A stretch of 64,000 bases of DNA, taken from positions 14,133,325 through 14,197,324 of the forward strand of contig NW_004955463.1 of assembly GCF_000276665.1 (NCBI RefSeq), in the 5' to 3' direction. Below are positions 62,843 through 64,000 of the stretch, in pieces; position 1 is the first letter of the stretch, and each line of letters begins with the position of its first letter. A program made the position numbers and the translations under genes. A model generated the notes under the pieces. That model had not been told where the DNA came from. It did no database searches and worked only from the letters and a program-made list of their open reading frames with translations. Origin of the DNA: Chinchilla lanigera. Lineage: Eukaryota; Chordata; Mammalia; Rodentia; Chinchillidae.

Positions 62843-63282
62843 CAAGGCCTTGCTAAGTAGCTAAGTTGCCCAGGCTGGGTTTGAACAATCCTCCTGCCTT
62901 CACCTCCCGTAGGGCTGGGATTGTGCTACCACACCTGATTGTGATGAACTCCTAACAGGTGGGGCCTGGTGGAAGGTAAGTGGGTCATTAGAGGCATGGC
63001 CCTCAGAAGAGATTAAGGGAGTTCTTGTAGGAACCACTTAGTTTCTGTAAGAATGGGTTATGGTAAAAGAGGGAGCATGACCCCTGAATCTCTCTGGCTT
63101 CTTGTCTCAGCATGTGATCTTTCCTTCTCATATATGTTATTCCATGGTCCATCTTGTCATGTAGCCAGAAGGACTTCCCAGAGCCATGCTCTTCGACCTC
63201 CAACACTGTGAGCTCCCCTCTTTTCTTTATAAATCATTCTGCCTTAGGCATTTTGTTACAGCAACAGAAGATGGACTAATTC

Positions 63283-63780
63283 CTCCCTACCCCATGAGTT
63301 CTGAGCCTTAGGTACATGCTGTAGTCTTGTTAGATCACTCTTGCTCTTATTCAGCACCTTAAATGTGCCCCTCCTTACTTCTGTGTGCTGCTCACCTTCT
63401 CTATGTCACACTCTGGCTGCTCTTGCACAGAAATAGAGCAGGAGACCAGCTGGTCTCCAGAAATCAGTAGGAAGCAGAACTCTTACCTGGCAACTCAAAA
63501 GCACCCACTGACTTTCACTAGGAGTTGAAATCTTCCCAGCAAACAGATGTAGCTGTGGAGAGGGGAGGGGGAGTTCTAATGCAAGCTCTTCTCCTCCATT
63601 TTCTCTTAGAGAGGTTTGTTGGCCCTGCAGCATGATTTATTTTAGACAGACTGATTTCTATTTGGTCCTGAGCACACGGATCCCATACACATGTGGACTG
63701 AGGCTTAGTTCCAAGGTTTTGTAGAAATACAATTAACTTGCCATATGTTGGAAAGTGTGGTCTTGCAAGGTCAGTGAGGC
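63283..63780. other. Unassigned sequence
   Basis: No element or gene recognised. A 75-codon minus frame at 63406-63633 is unrecognised. Confidence 0.35.
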
Positions 63781-63782
63781 CT

Positions 63783-63978
63783 GGGGTGGAGTGCTGGATC
63801 TACCATCTGTAAGCTGTGTGACCTTGGTGTAACTGCAGAACCTCCCTGTCTCCCAGTTTCTAGATCTTTGAAACCAAGCTTGTGAGAGGAGCAAAGGAAA
63901 TGCCACACATAGAGTGCTTAGCACAGGGCCTGAGATGCAATTCACTGCCCAACAACTGGTACTTATTAAGCACCCGTG
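63783..63978 (+). mobile_element. MIR SINE
   Basis: GGAGTGCTGGATCTACCATC, TGTAAGCTGTGTGACCTTGG, CTGTCTCCCAGTTTCTAGAT, ACATAGAGTGCTTAGCACAG, GGTACTTATTAAGCACC. Good MIR order. Confidence 0.85.
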
Positions 63979-64000
63979 GCATGCACAAAGTGTAGGGTGC

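Larger units (their letters stand above)
62326..62940 (-). mobile_element. B1-dID composite, interrupted by a MaLR LTR
   Basis: Left: (TTTTA)n tail, GTGGGGGTTGAACCAAAGGC and CTGTACTATACCCCCAACCC (ID half), then TTTTGAGACAGAG. Right: CAAGGCCTTGCTAAGTAGCT, AAGTTGCCCAGGCTGGGTTT, GGGCTGGGATTGTGCTACC (B1 half). The break falls in the first B1 motif. Confidence 0.8.
62225..63282 (+). mobile_element. MaLR LTR (outer), interrupted by a nested B1-dID
   Basis: Left part 62225-62325 (AAGGGTCATGTGCTGGAAGG, TTGGTCTCCAATGTGGCACA, GTTGTGGGGAGATAGCACC). Right part 62942-63282 (GAACTCCTAACAGGTGGGGC, CTGGTGGAAGGTAAGTGGGT … GCAACAGAAGATGGACTAA). The two parts join in the normal LTR order once the insertion is removed. 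Confidence 0.8.

Overview
The window is mammalian nuclear DNA from a rodent. It contains B1 SINEs, composite B1-dID SINEs (a B1 head joined to an ID-type, tRNA-Ala-derived tail) and many short ID elements with A-rich tails. It also holds several rodent-style ERVL-MaLR LTRs and older mammal-wide repeats (L1M/HAL1, L2, MIR, MLT1). The young ID copies share a diagnostic middle section (GCCTGGCAAG…AAGGTCGTGAGTT) that differs from the mouse/rat ID. Together with the B1-dID elements this suggests a non-murid rodent, perhaps a hystricognath or a squirrel-related lineage. I cannot fix the species from sequence alone.

I found no protein-coding gene that I can support. The gap-free open reading frames are short (at most 210 codons), match no family I recognise, and overlap equally good frames on the other strand. 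The window therefore reads as intergenic or deep-intronic sequence. There are two assembly gaps (38094-38394 and 50277-51131), each preceded by a pyrimidine-rich tract.

Layout. 1-2.9 kb: AT-rich antisense LINE fragments and one copy of a 184-nt duplicated segment, whose second copy is at 4.4 kb. 3.3-9.0 kb: mostly single-copy-looking DNA with two stretches that resemble conserved noncoding elements. 9.0-9.8 kb: an L1 ORF2 scrap interrupted by a Tigger-like DNA transposon. 11.4-11.8 kb: a complete solo MaLR LTR with a 5-bp target duplication. 12-20 kb: scattered L2, MIR, B1 and ID elements and an L1M 3' end. 20.2-22.9 kb: a MaLR provirus-like element with two LTRs and a second LTR nested inside. 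23-33 kb: SINEs, LTR fragments, an antisense L1 and unassigned DNA. 33-37.3 kb: a LINE cluster (HAL1/L1M). 38-48 kb: LTR fragments, B1/B1-dID and a candidate regulatory region at 43.8-44.5 kb. 48.8-54.1 kb: a minus-strand endogenous retrovirus of ERVL (class III) type with two LTRs, a polypurine tract, decayed protease, reverse transcriptase, RNase H, integrase and dUTPase remnants and a 5-bp target duplication, inserted into an older MaLR LTR. 54-64 kb: LTR fragments, L1M pieces, several young ID insertions with long perfect target duplications, and a four-level nested insertion at 62.2-63.3 kb.

The elements do not work together as a system. The window is a layered record of retrotransposon insertions, and the nesting gives their relative order in several places. 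Calls of repeat family are by eye against remembered family features and have not been checked with a repeat library.
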